Shown: positions 10,659 to 20,972, counted from the stretch's first letter. The stretch: 64,000 nt of DNA from Methanobacterium subterraneum (GCF_002813695.1 NZ_CP017768.1:682001-746000), one strand, 5' to 3'. A program made the numbers and translations. The notes: generated by a model not told the origin, from the letters alone.

Positions 10659-11306
10659 ATGTACATTGTTTTAACCGGTGATCTTAGATCATCCAAAAAA
10701 ATGGAAGATCGGAACCTCTCCCAGGAGAAACTGAAAGGGGCAATAAACTATGTTAATTCCAGATTCAAGGATTATTTAATATCAGATTTCCGGATAACTG
10801 GTGGGGACAGTTTTCAGGGGATGATATATCAGCTTGACGTATTAGTTGACCTTTATTTTGCCCTTTACGGTCGGATTGGTAATCCATTTTACCTGGGGGT
10901 GGGTGTGGGGAGTATCTCCACCAGTCTGAGTGAATTTGTTCAGGAAATTGATGGGGAGGCATTTCATCTTTCAGCCGATGCCCTGCGCACTGCTAAAAAG
11001 AAGAAAAGATGGATTGTAATGGAAAGTCCTTCGGGTGATGATTTTGAAGTGGCCGAGTGCATCTTAAACCTACTATTTGATGTAGTGTGGTCCTGGACTG
11101 ATAGGCGTGCTGATATTATACTTTACTACCGGGAGAATGGTGAAAACCCCCAGGCCATTGAACAGGCCTCCCAAAAATTCCAGACCGGCACCAGGAATAT
11201 TTATAAGGCCCTAAAGGCTGGTAATTATTCCCTGTTCAAGTACGGTGAAGGTGTTTTGGATAAACAGTTAAAGAAACTACACCATAAAATAATTGATCCA
11301 GATTAG
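10659..11306 (+). CDS. SatD family protein
   Basis: A 215-residue protein matching the SatD family: an N-terminal YIVLTGDLRSSKKM strand-loop, a central RITGGDSFQGM, GVGVGSISTS and DGEAFHLSADAL with the Asp/Ser pattern of the family, and a helical C-terminus. SatD was first linked to acid tolerance in streptococci; its molecular role is unclear, though the N-terminal half resembles nucleotidyl-cyclase-like folds (inference). The ATG at 10659 is preferred because GTGG lies five bases upstream; GTG 10650 is the alternative. The downstream membrane gene resembles part of DUF3307, a common SatD neighbour, so the two probably form an operon. Confidence 0.7.
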   Translation: MYIVLTGDLRSSKKMEDRNLSQEKLKGAINYVNSRFKDYLISDFRITGGDSFQGMIYQLDVLVDLYFALYGRIGNPFYLGVGVGSISTSLSEFVQEIDGEAFHLSADALRTAKKKKRWIVMESPSGDDFEVAECILNLLFDVVWSWTDRRADIILYYRENGENPQAIEQASQKFQTGTRNIYKALKAGNYSLFKYGEGVLDKQLKKLHHKIIDPD

Positions 11307-11418
11307 GTTCAAAATCATTATTGAACTGATTATGGTTCAAATTTGTTGTTGATCTGGATGGGGTTCACAATCCATAGTGAGAAAATCAGTGTAAAAAAAT
11401 AAAGTTTGGCGGTAAGAA

Positions 11419-11769
11419 ATGCTTTCAACACTACTTATTTTAGTTACGGGATACTTCCTGGTAACTATCATGGGGATTGCCATAAAAATATTCCTGAAAC
11501 CCTACAGTTCCAGCATTGAAAGCAGTGGTATTAAAGGGGCTGGTGCCCTGATCGGTGTTTTTGAAAGAATCCTTGTTTTCACCTTTGTTCTCACGGACCA
11601 GTATGCCGCTATCTCCATTATCTTTGCGGCCAAGTCCATTGCCCGGTTCAGCGAGTTAAATGACCGGAACTTCGCAGAGTACTACCTCCTGGGAACCTTC
11701 ACCAGCATCACCATGGCCCTGATAATAGGTATAATCTTCAAATTAGTCTTTGGTGATATTTCCTTTTAA
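11419..11769 (+). CDS. DUF3307-like small membrane protein
   Basis: A 116-residue integral membrane protein with three to four hydrophobic segments. The ALIGVFERILVFTFVLTDQY and AAKSIARFSELNDRNFAEYY blocks resemble the C-terminal half of DUF3307 proteins, which often sit beside satD. It is shorter than the usual DUF3307 protein, so it is either a half-length family member or truncated at its N-terminus. It follows the SatD-like gene by 112 bases on the same strand. The function is unknown. Confidence 0.55.
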   Translation: MLSTLLILVTGYFLVTIMGIAIKIFLKPYSSSIESSGIKGAGALIGVFERILVFTFVLTDQYAAISIIFAAKSIARFSELNDRNFAEYYLLGTFTSITMALIIGIIFKLVFGDISF

Positions 11770-12023
11770 TGAGGGGCCGGGCACTACCTGATTCCAGGCA
11801 ATCTTTAGACGTTCACTTTCTGAGATCCTTCCAGTTCAATCTCTGAGGGGAATATAGTGATAAGCCTAACACAATCACTTTAGTAAAAGACATTAAATTT
11901 TAAAATACAGTTTCGATGACTGAGAACTTGAATGAAATTGTAGTAGGAAATGTAACAGGCAATGATTATGGCGTTTCAGTAAAATTTTTCGGAAAAAAAA
12001 GAATTAGTTAAAAACGCATCCTA

Positions 12024-12509
12024 TTAATTCAGAATGTAAATAGAGTAGTTCAAATAGGTAGCTATAGTCACCCATATAATGTAGGGTAAAAGAATCAGCC
12101 CAGCCCACTTGGAAATCCGGTAGAATACGATAATATTAGCGATTATAGCTAGCCACATCAATATTATGATCACCAGGCCGCCCAGGATGGAATGGAGTCC
12201 GAAGAATACCAGGGACCATAACAGGTTCAGTCCCAGCTGAACTGCAAAGACCACTATGGCGATTTTAGCCTCTTTAGTTTCCAGGCCTTTCCTCCATACC
12301 ATGAAGAGGGACGTGCCTATCAGGATATAAAGAATAGTCCAGACCACTCCAAAAAGCCAGCCTGGTGGTGCCCAGCTTGGTTTAATAACATTAACATACC
12401 AAAGGGGAATTTGGGGATAAGTAGCTATACTACCAATACCACCTACAATAAAAACAATCAATAACGCTAGAGCCAGTTTCGGGATTTCATTTAGTTTAAA
12501 ACCTTCCAT
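12024..12509 (-). CDS. tspO: TspO/MBR family membrane protein
   Basis: A 161-residue protein with five membrane helices and the TspO signature: PSWAPPGWLFGVVWTILYIL in the TM1-TM2 loop and QLGLNLLWSLVFFGL in TM3. The family binds porphyrins, cholesterol-like ligands and tryptophan derivatives and is tied to oxidative and light stress; in a methanogen a tetrapyrrole role is reasonable (inference). GGGGG seven bases upstream supports ATG 12509. It is a single gene on the minus strand. Confidence 0.9.
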   Translation of the reverse strand: MEGFKLNEIPKLALALLIVFIVGGIGSIATYPQIPLWYVNVIKPSWAPPGWLFGVVWTILYILIGTSLFMVWRKGLETKEAKIAIVVFAVQLGLNLLWSLVFFGLHSILGGLVIIILMWLAIIANIIVFYRISKWAGLILLPYIIWVTIATYLNYSIYILN

Positions 12510-12532
12510 TTTTATGCCCCCATAGTAATTAA

Positions 12533-12864
12533 TTGTTTTTTCTAAATATTAAATTTGTTGTTGATACTATCTGGGACTTAACTAGCCATTATGGTTGGAT
12601 AATGAATAATTCAAGCCTTCACATATCCAAAGCGATGACATCATTTGGTTCTGATGGTGGTATCGTCTCAACATCAGCCGATATGCTCATATTTATTGAA
12701 GCATTTTTTACGGGTAATTTATTCCCAACCGAATACATTAACAAATTGTATCAGAATTTAGTAAAGGTAAATTAAAATAAAAGGTATTAATAAAGGAAGA
12801 ATAGACCCTAAAGATATGGATTTTCTGGCTAACGAAACCTTTAATATTTTATTAGAGGTGGAAT
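12533..12864 (+). pseudogene. debris of a serine hydrolase (beta-lactamase-related) gene and another fragment
   Basis: Positions 12533-12775 encode an 80-residue stretch with FGSDGGIVSTSADMLIFIEA, the pattern seen in the C-terminal half of class C beta-lactamase-like esterases, but no catalytic SxxK or YxN part is present. A second frame (about 12778-12864) reads INKGRIDPKDMDFLANETFN up to a stop and looks like the C-terminus of an unidentified protein. Together they suggest two gene remnants just upstream of the glutamate dehydrogenase gene, consistent with an insertion point of foreign DNA. Confidence 0.5.
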
Positions 12865-12901
12865 ATTGATGATTACCATCTGAAAATTAGGAGATGAGGG
12901 T

Positions 12902-14236
<1,335 letters not shown>

Positions 14237-14285
14237 TTGTTTCTTTAAATCATTCCATGGGGGTTTAATATATTTCATGGGGAAA

Positions 14286-14981
14286 CTACCATATTCCAGG
14301 TAATATTTTGTATTTCACTTCCCGGGTGTACTCGGTGTATCCTTCCAGTTCATTCTGCAGGGTTTTATCTTCCATTTGTGTGCGGATGATAAGGAGTGCC
14401 AGGGATATCATTACTGGGATCAAACCCCAGAAGGAGCCCAGTATGAGTGGGGTGGCCACCGAGTAGATGAGACTCCCTAAATATCCGGGGTGTCTTACCC
14501 GGCGGTAGGGACCGTCTTTGCAGACGGTTTGACCCCGGTCCGTTTGGATGCGGACCACGGATGAAAAGTAGCGGTTAACCTGTTTAGCCCGTAAAAAGAT
14601 AATCTGTCCAGTGATGAAGCCCAGGATGCCGATGATGATTACATAAAAAGGAACCTGAGGATACCAGTTGAAACGTCCCCCGTCCAGGGATGATATAACT
14701 AAAATAGCAATGAATATGGGCACTGAAACCTTTTGGAATATTTTATCCCAGTTTTTCACGTCACTGTCAGGTTTCAATCTCTCGTGGATTAACTCTGAGG
14801 ACAGTAAAAGGTAGGACAATATGAGGAAAAGAATGCTCAACCCAACATAAGCCCATCCCTGCCAGTAATCCAGGCGACCTGCCGATATGAAGATTACTGC
14901 AATTATTAAGGCCAAGAACAAAATGGTTCGAATGATTATTTTTACGCTTACCTTTCCCACGGGTTTATCTGGGTTATTCAT
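14286..14981 (-). CDS. isoprenylcysteine carboxyl methyltransferase-like membrane protein
   Basis: A 231-residue protein with five to six membrane helices and the ICMT/PEMT signature near the C-terminus: GPYRRVRHPGYLGSL, then a membrane hairpin and RTQMEDKTLQNELEGYTEY, which form the SAM-binding site. Prokaryotic members methylate unknown small or lipid substrates, since there is no CaaX pathway here (family knowledge), so only membrane methyltransferase is safe. GAGG upstream supports ATG 14981. Confidence 0.82.
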   Translation of the reverse strand: MNNPDKPVGKVSVKIIIRTILFLALIIAVIFISAGRLDYWQGWAYVGLSILFLILSYLLLSSELIHERLKPDSDVKNWDKIFQKVSVPIFIAILVISSLDGGRFNWYPQVPFYVIIIGILGFITGQIIFLRAKQVNRYFSSVVRIQTDRGQTVCKDGPYRRVRHPGYLGSLIYSVATPLILGSFWGLIPVMISLALLIIRTQMEDKTLQNELEGYTEYTREVKYKILPGIW

Positions 14982-15080
14982 ACTTTCAATCCTCTTATAT
15001 ATAAAAAAGATATTGATTATTAATTTAATTCAATTCATCAGATAAATCATTCACTAATTTTATGTATTTACTAAATATTT

Positions 15081-16847
15081 TCAGAAAATAGCTTCTTCAA
15101 AATATTCAGGGATGAAATATAAACATTTACGCCATCTCTCGCGCAGGACACCGTAAATATCCTGGTCCAAAATATAGGTGTTGCAGTAATCATCCTCGTT
15201 ACGCATGCCACGACCATAAGCCTGGACTAAACTAGCCACAGTCTTATAGGCATACCAGTAGCCATCCCTCTTCATACGGGTCATGATCTGCTTATCACCC
15301 AGGTAGGGGAAGGGCATTTTATAGATAACCTGGAAACGGCACAGATCATCCGGGAAGTCAACCCCTTCATCCACACTGGGAGCCACCAGTACCAGTGGTT
15401 CCTCGGATTCTACGAATTTTCTGATGACCACCTCTCTTCTAGGGCTTCTTTTAAAATTACGTTGGGGACTGTAAATGATTACCCGTGGATCCTGGAGGTT
15501 TTCACTGATGTAGGTGGCTAACTTATGACTATGGGTATGGATCAAACCCTTATCTTCAGGGTGTTTATCCAGGATCTTTTTAAGGATGGGAATGGAGCGG
15601 GATTTGGTTTGGTCAATATATTTACTGGACATTCTACCAGTGGTTTCAAGATAGATAGGCCTATTTTCAATTTTAAAAGGGCTTTTAACCTGGATGTACA
15701 GGGCATCATCTGGGTTGATACCGTGCCATTTACAGAAGTGCTCCTTACTGAGGATGGTGGCACTCATCAGGAGACAGTAATCAGTATGGCCTAGTAGGTA
15801 CCTTTGCACAAAGCGGCTGACCTCTACTGGTTTGAAGGTAACTGATTTTGCTTTCTGGTTGGCTTCAATCACCCACTCCGTGGGATGATCATCCAGTTCA
15901 CTTTCCACCATTGATAACCGGTTAATAGCCCGGTGGACAGATTTACGCTTTTTTAATGGTACGTCAGGTACTTTGAGTATGGATTTGTAGGCATCATTAT
16001 ATTTGACGATATGTTTCCTCCAGAAATCCACGTCCTCAGTGAAGGCCTCCTCACTTAACTGGGGTATGGTATCCAGTTCATCTATCTCCCTTAATTTTTC
16101 CAAGTATTCCTCAAAATCCTTCTTCAAGATTTTATTGGATAGTTCCAGGCTTAACTGGTCCATGACCTGGTTTTCCATGTTATGTACCTCGTCAAAGACC
16201 GCCAGCACCCTTTCCCCGAAGTGGTCCATGTAATTCATTTCCGGGAAAAAGGAGGAGTAATTCATTAAGGTGATGGAGGATCGAACTGATCTGCCCTTCT
16301 GCAGCCAGTAATGGCAGGGGTCTTCGCTATTGAAGTACCATCGTTGGCCCCGCATGTCACTGAAGCAGATTAATTCTCCTTTACTGCTGATACCATGGTC
16401 ACAGACAAGATCTGCGGTCTGGCAGAGACCATCATCACAGGTGGTGTCCTTGAATATCATGCCATCCATGCAGTTAAAGTTATTCCTGCCCTTTAAAACC
16501 TGGAATTTGAAGTCATTATGGTACTGGTCCTGGAGCTGTTTGGTGATGGTCACCAGGTATGCGGAGGAGAAGTAATTGGCTAATGTCACGGCAATGGCTG
16601 ATTTACCTATCCCGGTACCGGCATCCAGGAGGATGTAATGGTAGCCATCTTCCAGTCCCTGGGCTATTTTCTGGAGGATGGTTTCCTGCTGGGGGCGGGG
16701 AGTCATCCAGGAAGGGAAGTTTTCTAAAAGAGCAGAATAGGTGTCCACGTTTTGATCTTTAACAAAAACACCCCTTCGACCACACTCCGGGCAGGTGATT
16801 AACCCTTTTTCGAGTTTTTCCTTACATTCTGGACATTGAAGTGGCAT
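15081..16847 (-). CDS. XPD/DinG-like superfamily 2 DNA helicase with N-terminal zinc ribbon
   Basis: A 588-residue protein. A zinc ribbon (C5, C8, C19, C22) precedes the helicase. Motifs: Walker A DAGTGIGKS (75-83), DEVH box VFDEVHNME (about 218-226), LLMSATIL motif III, and motif VI QAYGRGMRNEDD near the end. Between motifs Ia and II lie six cysteines (126, 137, 142, 149, 161, 178), enough for the four-Cys Fe-S cluster of XPD/DinG helicases. It is a likely 5'-3' DNA helicase in repair. GGAGAG precedes ATG 16847. It is a single gene, and the zinc ribbon fusion is an addition to the usual XPD core. Confidence 0.88.
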   Translation of the reverse strand: MPLQCPECKEKLEKGLITCPECGRRGVFVKDQNVDTYSALLENFPSWMTPRPQQETILQKIAQGLEDGYHYILLDAGTGIGKSAIAVTLANYFSSAYLVTITKQLQDQYHNDFKFQVLKGRNNFNCMDGMIFKDTTCDDGLCQTADLVCDHGISSKGELICFSDMRGQRWYFNSEDPCHYWLQKGRSVRSSITLMNYSSFFPEMNYMDHFGERVLAVFDEVHNMENQVMDQLSLELSNKILKKDFEEYLEKLREIDELDTIPQLSEEAFTEDVDFWRKHIVKYNDAYKSILKVPDVPLKKRKSVHRAINRLSMVESELDDHPTEWVIEANQKAKSVTFKPVEVSRFVQRYLLGHTDYCLLMSATILSKEHFCKWHGINPDDALYIQVKSPFKIENRPIYLETTGRMSSKYIDQTKSRSIPILKKILDKHPEDKGLIHTHSHKLATYISENLQDPRVIIYSPQRNFKRSPRREVVIRKFVESEEPLVLVAPSVDEGVDFPDDLCRFQVIYKMPFPYLGDKQIMTRMKRDGYWYAYKTVASLVQAYGRGMRNEDDYCNTYILDQDIYGVLRERWRKCLYFIPEYFEEAIF

Positions 16848-17035
16848 TTAGCTCTCCTTTAGATTATATTATTATGGTTAAGGGTTGAAGTTATTAATAA
16901 AAATTTCATTTTTCCAGGGTATTAAAACCGATTTATTAGTTTAGATTTAAAGATCGCTCTGGGAGGTGGTAACAGATATTATTGATGTTGGAGAGAGCTT
17001 AGTGAGGAAATATCAGTATTATTTTTGAATTTTAT

Positions 17036-17980
17036 TTAAATATTTGAAGTTAATTTTTCTCTTATTTTTTTAATGGCATTTTGGGCGGAATCCTTGACGT
17101 AATAAACAGGATCCTGGCTGGTTTTTAAAAGGTAGGGTAAAGCCCTAACATCGCCAATCATTCCTAAAGATTTAGCTGCATATTGCCGGACCTGGTGTTT
17201 ATCATCATCCAATAAAGAAATTAATGCATCCAAACCATTGGGATTCTTAATTTTCCCCAGTGCAGAAGCAGAAAGTCTTCTTACATTACCATTTGCGTCA
17301 TGAACAGCCTCACATAAGTGGGGGATATAAGCAGGGTCTCGACTTTCACCCATTAAATAAGCTGCATGGGCTCTTTTTTCACCCCGAGTACTATGTTTAA
17401 GTTGATATACAATATCATTATTATTATTATTATTTTCTGATACTTTCACTTTCCCATGCACTTCATCAAAATATCCGGTAACTATAGTATCATCACTGTA
17501 AATGAATTTTCTACCACGCGGACTAAGTATCAATTTTGAATAATAGGAATACTTCCGGGATTCAAGAAATCTTTCTTTTTTCAAGGTTCTTATGAATCTT
17601 TTCAATCTTTTCCGGGAAAAATTAACTAAAATTCGGTAACTGGTGAGATTGGATAGATTATTATCCCTTACAAAACGAGCATTAGAGCCTTGAAGTACCT
17701 TTATTAAATTGGTTTCTGACACCGGGAAGGGAAGTTCATCTACACAGTAAAGAATGATCCGAGCGGTAACAGATTCATAGGAAACTATTAAATCATCGAT
17801 AATTTCAACTTTAGATGGAATAATTGAGTTACTATCTTTATCAGGAAGATCATCCATTGATTCATAATACTCAAAAGTATTTCCACAGTCACATGTACCT
17901 AGTTCAACAGGTTTGTCAGGAGAATGTACCTCATAATAAAGATTGCAACGCTTACAGACAATAAATGGAAATTGGATCAC
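17036..17980 (-). CDS. zinc ribbon - RQC-like winged helix - HEAT repeat protein
   Basis: About 314 residues. The N-terminus (C9-x2-C12, C30-x-C32, with LYYEV between) matches the ribbon of the two NERD proteins. Residues about 70-160 (SETNLIKVLQGSNARFVRDN ... LILSPRGRKFI) look like the RQC winged helix of RecQ helicases, but no helicase core is present. An Asn tract (six in a row) leads to HEAT repeats (about 195-310), a protein-binding scaffold. It is probably an adaptor binding DNA through RQC and a partner through HEAT (inference). The GTG start used lies inside a strong GAGGTGATC ribosome site; alignment with the NERD proteins puts the expected start at a TTT codon six bases later. Confidence 0.7.
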   Translation of the reverse strand: MIQFPFIVCKRCNLYYEVHSPDKPVELGTCDCGNTFEYYESMDDLPDKDSNSIIPSKVEIIDDLIVSYESVTARIILYCVDELPFPVSETNLIKVLQGSNARFVRDNNLSNLTSYRILVNFSRKRLKRFIRTLKKERFLESRKYSYYSKLILSPRGRKFIYSDDTIVTGYFDEVHGKVKVSENNNNNNDIVYQLKHSTRGEKRAHAAYLMGESRDPAYIPHLCEAVHDANGNVRRLSASALGKIKNPNGLDALISLLDDDKHQVRQYAAKSLGMIGDVRALPYLLKTSQDPVYYVKDSAQNAIKKIREKLTSNI

Positions 17981-17999
17981 CTCTTTTATGGTAGATAGA

Positions 18000-18021
18000 A
18001 TAATATTATTAATAATATTAT
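18000..18021. promoter_or_regulatory. 22-bp perfect palindrome between divergent genes
   Basis: Positions 18000-18021 form an uninterrupted AT-only palindrome, with a core of ATAATATTATT and its complement. It lies between the divergent HEAT and AlbA_2 genes, 27 bases before the ATG of the latter. A dimeric repressor could control both genes, although pure AT composition makes chance possible. Confidence 0.4.
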
Positions 18022-18048
18022 AATTAATATTACTTGTGGTGTAAAAAA

Positions 18049-19389
18049 ATGGAAATTAGGGATATTATGAAAATAGATGAGGGGACCAAGGTAGAATTCA
18101 AGGAAGAAATGAATGATTCTGCCTATAAAACACTGGCTGCATTTGTGAACACTGAGGGAGGTCATCTCTTCCTGGGAATATCAGATGATAAAAAAATACG
18201 AGGAGTTAACTGCTCAGAACCGTTTTTCAGGGATCTTACTGATAAAATTGTAAATAATATTGGTGTGCATCCTCGAATAAATTGTTTGGATTATAATGGG
18301 AGGAAAGTTTTGGCCATAGAAGTTAAAAAAGGAAATCTAAGCTCTTATCGGGGTAAATATTATCAAAGAGTGGGAAGTACCACCCGTCTTATGCATGAGG
18401 AAGACTTGAAGAATTTATTTCTACTGAAAACTAACTGGGATTCAATGACTGGTGATTATGACCTGGATAAGATTGATGTAGAAACCGTTAATAAATTCTT
18501 TTCCATGGCAAGAAAAAGTGGTAGGCTAAAATCAGCCGAATGTTCGGATGATATTTCACTGACACTGGAGAAACTTAACTTAATCATAGATGGGAAATTA
18601 ACCAACGCAGGGTATATTTTATTTAGTGAGGGTCCTCAGCAATTCTTTACCAATACAGTGGTAAGGGTGGGGAGATTCAAAGATGAAATAACAATCATTG
18701 GAGATCGTTTGATTGAAGGCAACCTTTTTAATCAAGTGGCTGAGGCTGAAGAGGCCATAAAAAATTTCATCAATGTTCGGTACGAGATAACTGGTGAAGA
18801 ATTGATGCGTAATGATGTATGGGATTATCCTCTCCCTGCGATTCGAGAAATTTTACTTAACGCCATAGTACATCGCAATTATCATCTGCATAATATGCAG
18901 ACTCAGATTCGTGTCTATGATGATCGTATATGGTTTCATAATGCAGGGGGACTTCCGGAAGGAATGAACATGGATCTTTTGAAAAGTTCCCATCGGTCTG
19001 TGGCTCGAAATCCCCTTATATCCAAGATATTCTACTTGGCTGGTTTAATTGAAGAATATGGGACCGGGATTAAACGTATTATTGATTCAATGAAAGAAGC
19101 AAATCTGGTTGAACCAGTTTTCAAAGAGGAAATGGGAGGATTCTCGGTTTATATTCGGAAAAATTTATATGATGAGAGTTATTTCCAGGAACAAGGTCTA
19201 AATAAAAGGCAAATTAGGATAATGATGTATGTGATGGATAAAGGCAGTATTAAAATTGAAGATTGCCATAAAATATCACCTGCTGTTGGTGAAAGGACAC
19301 ATCAAAGGGATTTGAACATTCTAATTGAAAGACAATTATTGATTAAAAGAGGGGGATCAAAAAATATCCTTTATGAAAGATCAATATGA
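18049..19389 (+). CDS. AlbA_2 (Schlafen-type)/HATPase_c_4 putative transcriptional regulator
   Basis: About 446 residues. An AlbA_2/SLFN domain (about 8-115; EGTKVEFKEEMNDSAYKTLAAFVNTEGG, GKYYQRVGSTT), then the ATP-binding-like HATPase_c_4 region (LLNAIVHRNYH, HNAGGLPEGM, EYGTGIKRIIDSM), then a winged helix ending in LYERS. Proteins of this layout are often called ATP-dependent DNA helicases or regulators; some are defence effectors. Two decayed copies of its winged-helix end lie at 23596-23838 and 26793-27026. ATG 18049 has GGTG upstream. It is followed by a hairpin terminator. Confidence 0.8.
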   Translation: MEIRDIMKIDEGTKVEFKEEMNDSAYKTLAAFVNTEGGHLFLGISDDKKIRGVNCSEPFFRDLTDKIVNNIGVHPRINCLDYNGRKVLAIEVKKGNLSSYRGKYYQRVGSTTRLMHEEDLKNLFLLKTNWDSMTGDYDLDKIDVETVNKFFSMARKSGRLKSAECSDDISLTLEKLNLIIDGKLTNAGYILFSEGPQQFFTNTVVRVGRFKDEITIIGDRLIEGNLFNQVAEAEEAIKNFINVRYEITGEELMRNDVWDYPLPAIREILLNAIVHRNYHLHNMQTQIRVYDDRIWFHNAGGLPEGMNMDLLKSSHRSVARNPLISKIFYLAGLIEEYGTGIKRIIDSMKEANLVEPVFKEEMGGFSVYIRKNLYDESYFQEQGLNKRQIRIMMYVMDKGSIKIEDCHKISPAVGERTHQRDLNILIERQLLIKRGGSKNILYERSI

Positions 19390-19400
19390 ACCGTATTATT

Positions 19401-19447
19401 CCCGACATTTTCCCGACATTTTCCCGACATTTTGTCGGGAAATTTTT
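19401..19447 (+). terminator. terminator with triplicated 11-bp arm
   Basis: An 11-bp unit CCCGACATTTT occurs three times in tandem (19401-19433). The third copy pairs with GTCGGGAAA to make a perfect 9-bp stem with a 5-base loop (19420-19442), followed by five T. Each copy could pair with the same 3' arm, so this may be a terminator whose arm was amplified by slippage. Confidence 0.7.
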
Positions 19448-19537
19448 AACCAATCACATAATAGATGATCAGATCAGGATAAGAATTGATACATAAGCTA
19501 ATAAAATTACTTGTAACATCGATAGTGGGGTGTATAT

Positions 19538-19862
19538 ATGGGCATTATGGGAACCTGGCATATTTATGAAATGGAGTTGTGGGATGAGGATTATTTTAAC
19601 ACGGAAGTTCAGGCTTATATTGAGATAAACTCAAGCAACCGTGGATATTTTCATTTTGGTTTAGTATCGGGCCGTATTGATGGGGAAGTTATGTTTTATG
19701 CAGGTGGGGAGAGGTTCGAGTTTACCTGGGATGGAAATGATGAAATGTAACCCAGCTTCAGGTAGTGGTTGGGTTCGAATGAAAGAGGAAGATTTTTTGG
19801 AGGGAGAATTCAGAATTCATCTAGGGGATGATTCTACATTTTTAGCAAAAAGGGCAAAGTGA
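19538..19862 (+). pseudogene. frameshifted copy of the 107-residue conserved protein
   Basis: Nearly identical to the intact gene at 26404-26727 (GTWHIYEMELWDEDYF at the start, PASGSGWVRMKEEDFLEGEF at the end). Relative to that copy one extra base lies in GATGAAATG near 19743 and a G is changed to A, so the frame stops at 19750 while the matching C-terminal half continues in another frame to 19862. It is either a pseudogene or a sequence error. Confidence 0.75.
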
Positions 19863-20026
19863 TTCAAGTTTAAATCCGATTCAAAGGAAATCTAAAAATT
19901 TTTTATATGAAATATTTCCATACTACCTAGTAAACTTAAAAACTGGTACCTCGAAAAACATTAATAAAATATAAGTGCATTATAGTAACTGTTATTTCCT
20001 GCCATAGACACTATTACTCTGTGGAC

Positions 20027-20040
20027 TAACATTATATGTT
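20027..20040 (+). promoter_or_regulatory. TATA box of the mini-antitoxin gene, probably leaderless
   Basis: ACATTATATGTTAA is centred about 26 bases before ATG 20061, the distance at which archaeal transcription starts. The same ACTAACATTATATGTTAAAA block stands at the same distance from the second copy (25408-25443). No ribosome site lies between, so the message is probably leaderless. Confidence 0.5.
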
Positions 20041-20060
20041 AAAAGACCATAAAGTTTAGT

Positions 20061-20201
20061 ATGGATGCAGAAACCAAAAAGCTCAGGAAAGAATTAGGTC
20101 TAAAACATCGGATTAGACAAGATGATCTTATCCCTGAAGCCAGGGGTAAAACCGCTGCTGAGATTATACGAATCCAAAGGGAAAAGATGGATAAATCTTA
20201 A
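20061..20201 (+). CDS. mini-antitoxin candidate of PIN toxin (copy 1), 46 residues
   Basis: It encodes MDAETKKLRKELGLKHRIRQ followed by PEARGKTAAEIIRIQRE. A paralogue of exactly 46 residues lies at 25443-25583, with conserved MDAETKKLR and PEARGKT[A/G]AEIIR parts and a divergent middle, which indicates protein-level selection. A basic, short helical C-terminus is typical of VapB-like antitoxins that wrap the PIN toxin. It converges with the PIN gene, the two stops overlapping in TTAA (20198-20201). The role is inferred from association only. Confidence 0.55.
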   Translation: MDAETKKLRKELGLKHRIRQDDLIPEARGKTAAEIIRIQREKMDKS

Positions 20202-20647
20202 ACCATATCAGCTGGATGTATTGTTTTTATTAAATCATTTAGTTTACTACTTTTCAGGATTTGTTCATCAATGGTTATGAATGCATTGCAATCATCGCCT
20301 AGGGCTTCTCTCAATAGTTTCGAATCGGGTATTCCTAATCTAGAATCTGCTTTTTTTATCTTTTCTATGCAGGATAGATAATAGGGTAACTTCAAAGTCA
20401 CAAATCCTAAATTTAAATGATCAATTACACTATTTATATTTTGAAAAGCGCCAGTTCTTTTGATGTTATCATTTATATTTTCAAAAAGAGATAGGTAAAG
20501 CTCCCCCAGGACTAAAAGACTTATATTTCCCTGGTATATTTTGGGAACTCGTTTAAGATATCTTAAGCATTCCTTTTCATAATGATCTTCAAGAGCTACA
20601 CTAGCAAAAATAGACGTATCAATGAAATGGGTGGCTTTCACTCTCAT
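20198..20647 (-). CDS. PIN-domain RNase toxin (VapC-like), copy 1
   Basis: A 149-residue PIN protein with acidic active-site candidates D10 (HFIDTSI), E49 (LGELYLS), D101/D108 (DSRLGIPDSK) and D127 (AFITIDEQIL). Such proteins are Mg-dependent RNases that act as VapC toxins, often on tRNA. A close paralogue (25580-26029) has the same length. The partner is not the usual upstream co-directional VapB but a small gene converging from the other strand. A ribosome site AAGGA precedes ATG 20647. Confidence 0.8.
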   Translation of the reverse strand: MRVKATHFIDTSIFASVALEDHYEKECLRYLKRVPKIYQGNISLLVLGELYLSLFENINDNIKRTGAFQNINSVIDHLNLGFVTLKLPYYLSCIEKIKKADSRLGIPDSKLLREALGDDCNAFITIDEQILKSSKLNDLIKTIHPADMV

Positions 20648-20780
20648 GAATTTCCTTCTTTCATCACTTAATCTTCGACTTATCCTTATAATATTACTTT
20701 TCTATATAAATATCATAATATATATTTGTCCCTAAATTTTTCAGATCAATAATTCCATAACATATTCTTAATCAAAAAAT

Positions 20781-20972
20781 ATGAATACAGTTAAAGTAGA
20801 TTTATATTATTCTTTAGGGGAATTGGTAAAATTAAAGGGGATAATCAAGTTCATAGATCAATCTTAAAAGATATCCCAGAATAAAACCTTCCAAAAACTG
20901 GAAAAAGGGGAAGATTTTGAATTTTTATTTGAACTCCGTAAGCTTGCTTGGAAGATTCAAAAATTTACTTAA
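20781..20972 (+). pseudogene. degenerate small helical ORF family, copy A
   Basis: Starting at ATG 20781 the frame reads MNTVKVDLYYSLGELVKLKG, then meets a TAA after 32 codons and continues as TFQKLEKGEDFEFLFELRKL to a stop at 20972. Related TFxKLxxxEDF sequences occur at 26159-26345 and 27063-27260, each also broken. The family is unknown; in the third copy it directly precedes the start of a RecF-like ATPase. Confidence 0.45.

Noticed and set aside
15525..15794. Plus-strand ORFs inside the XPD-like helicase gene
   Set aside because: Antisense shadows of a clear helicase with all motifs.
17416..17433. ATT trinucleotide repeat as a regulatory microsatellite
   Set aside because: It is the coding tract for six asparagines in the HEAT protein; slippage by three bases would keep frame, so no phase variation is implied.
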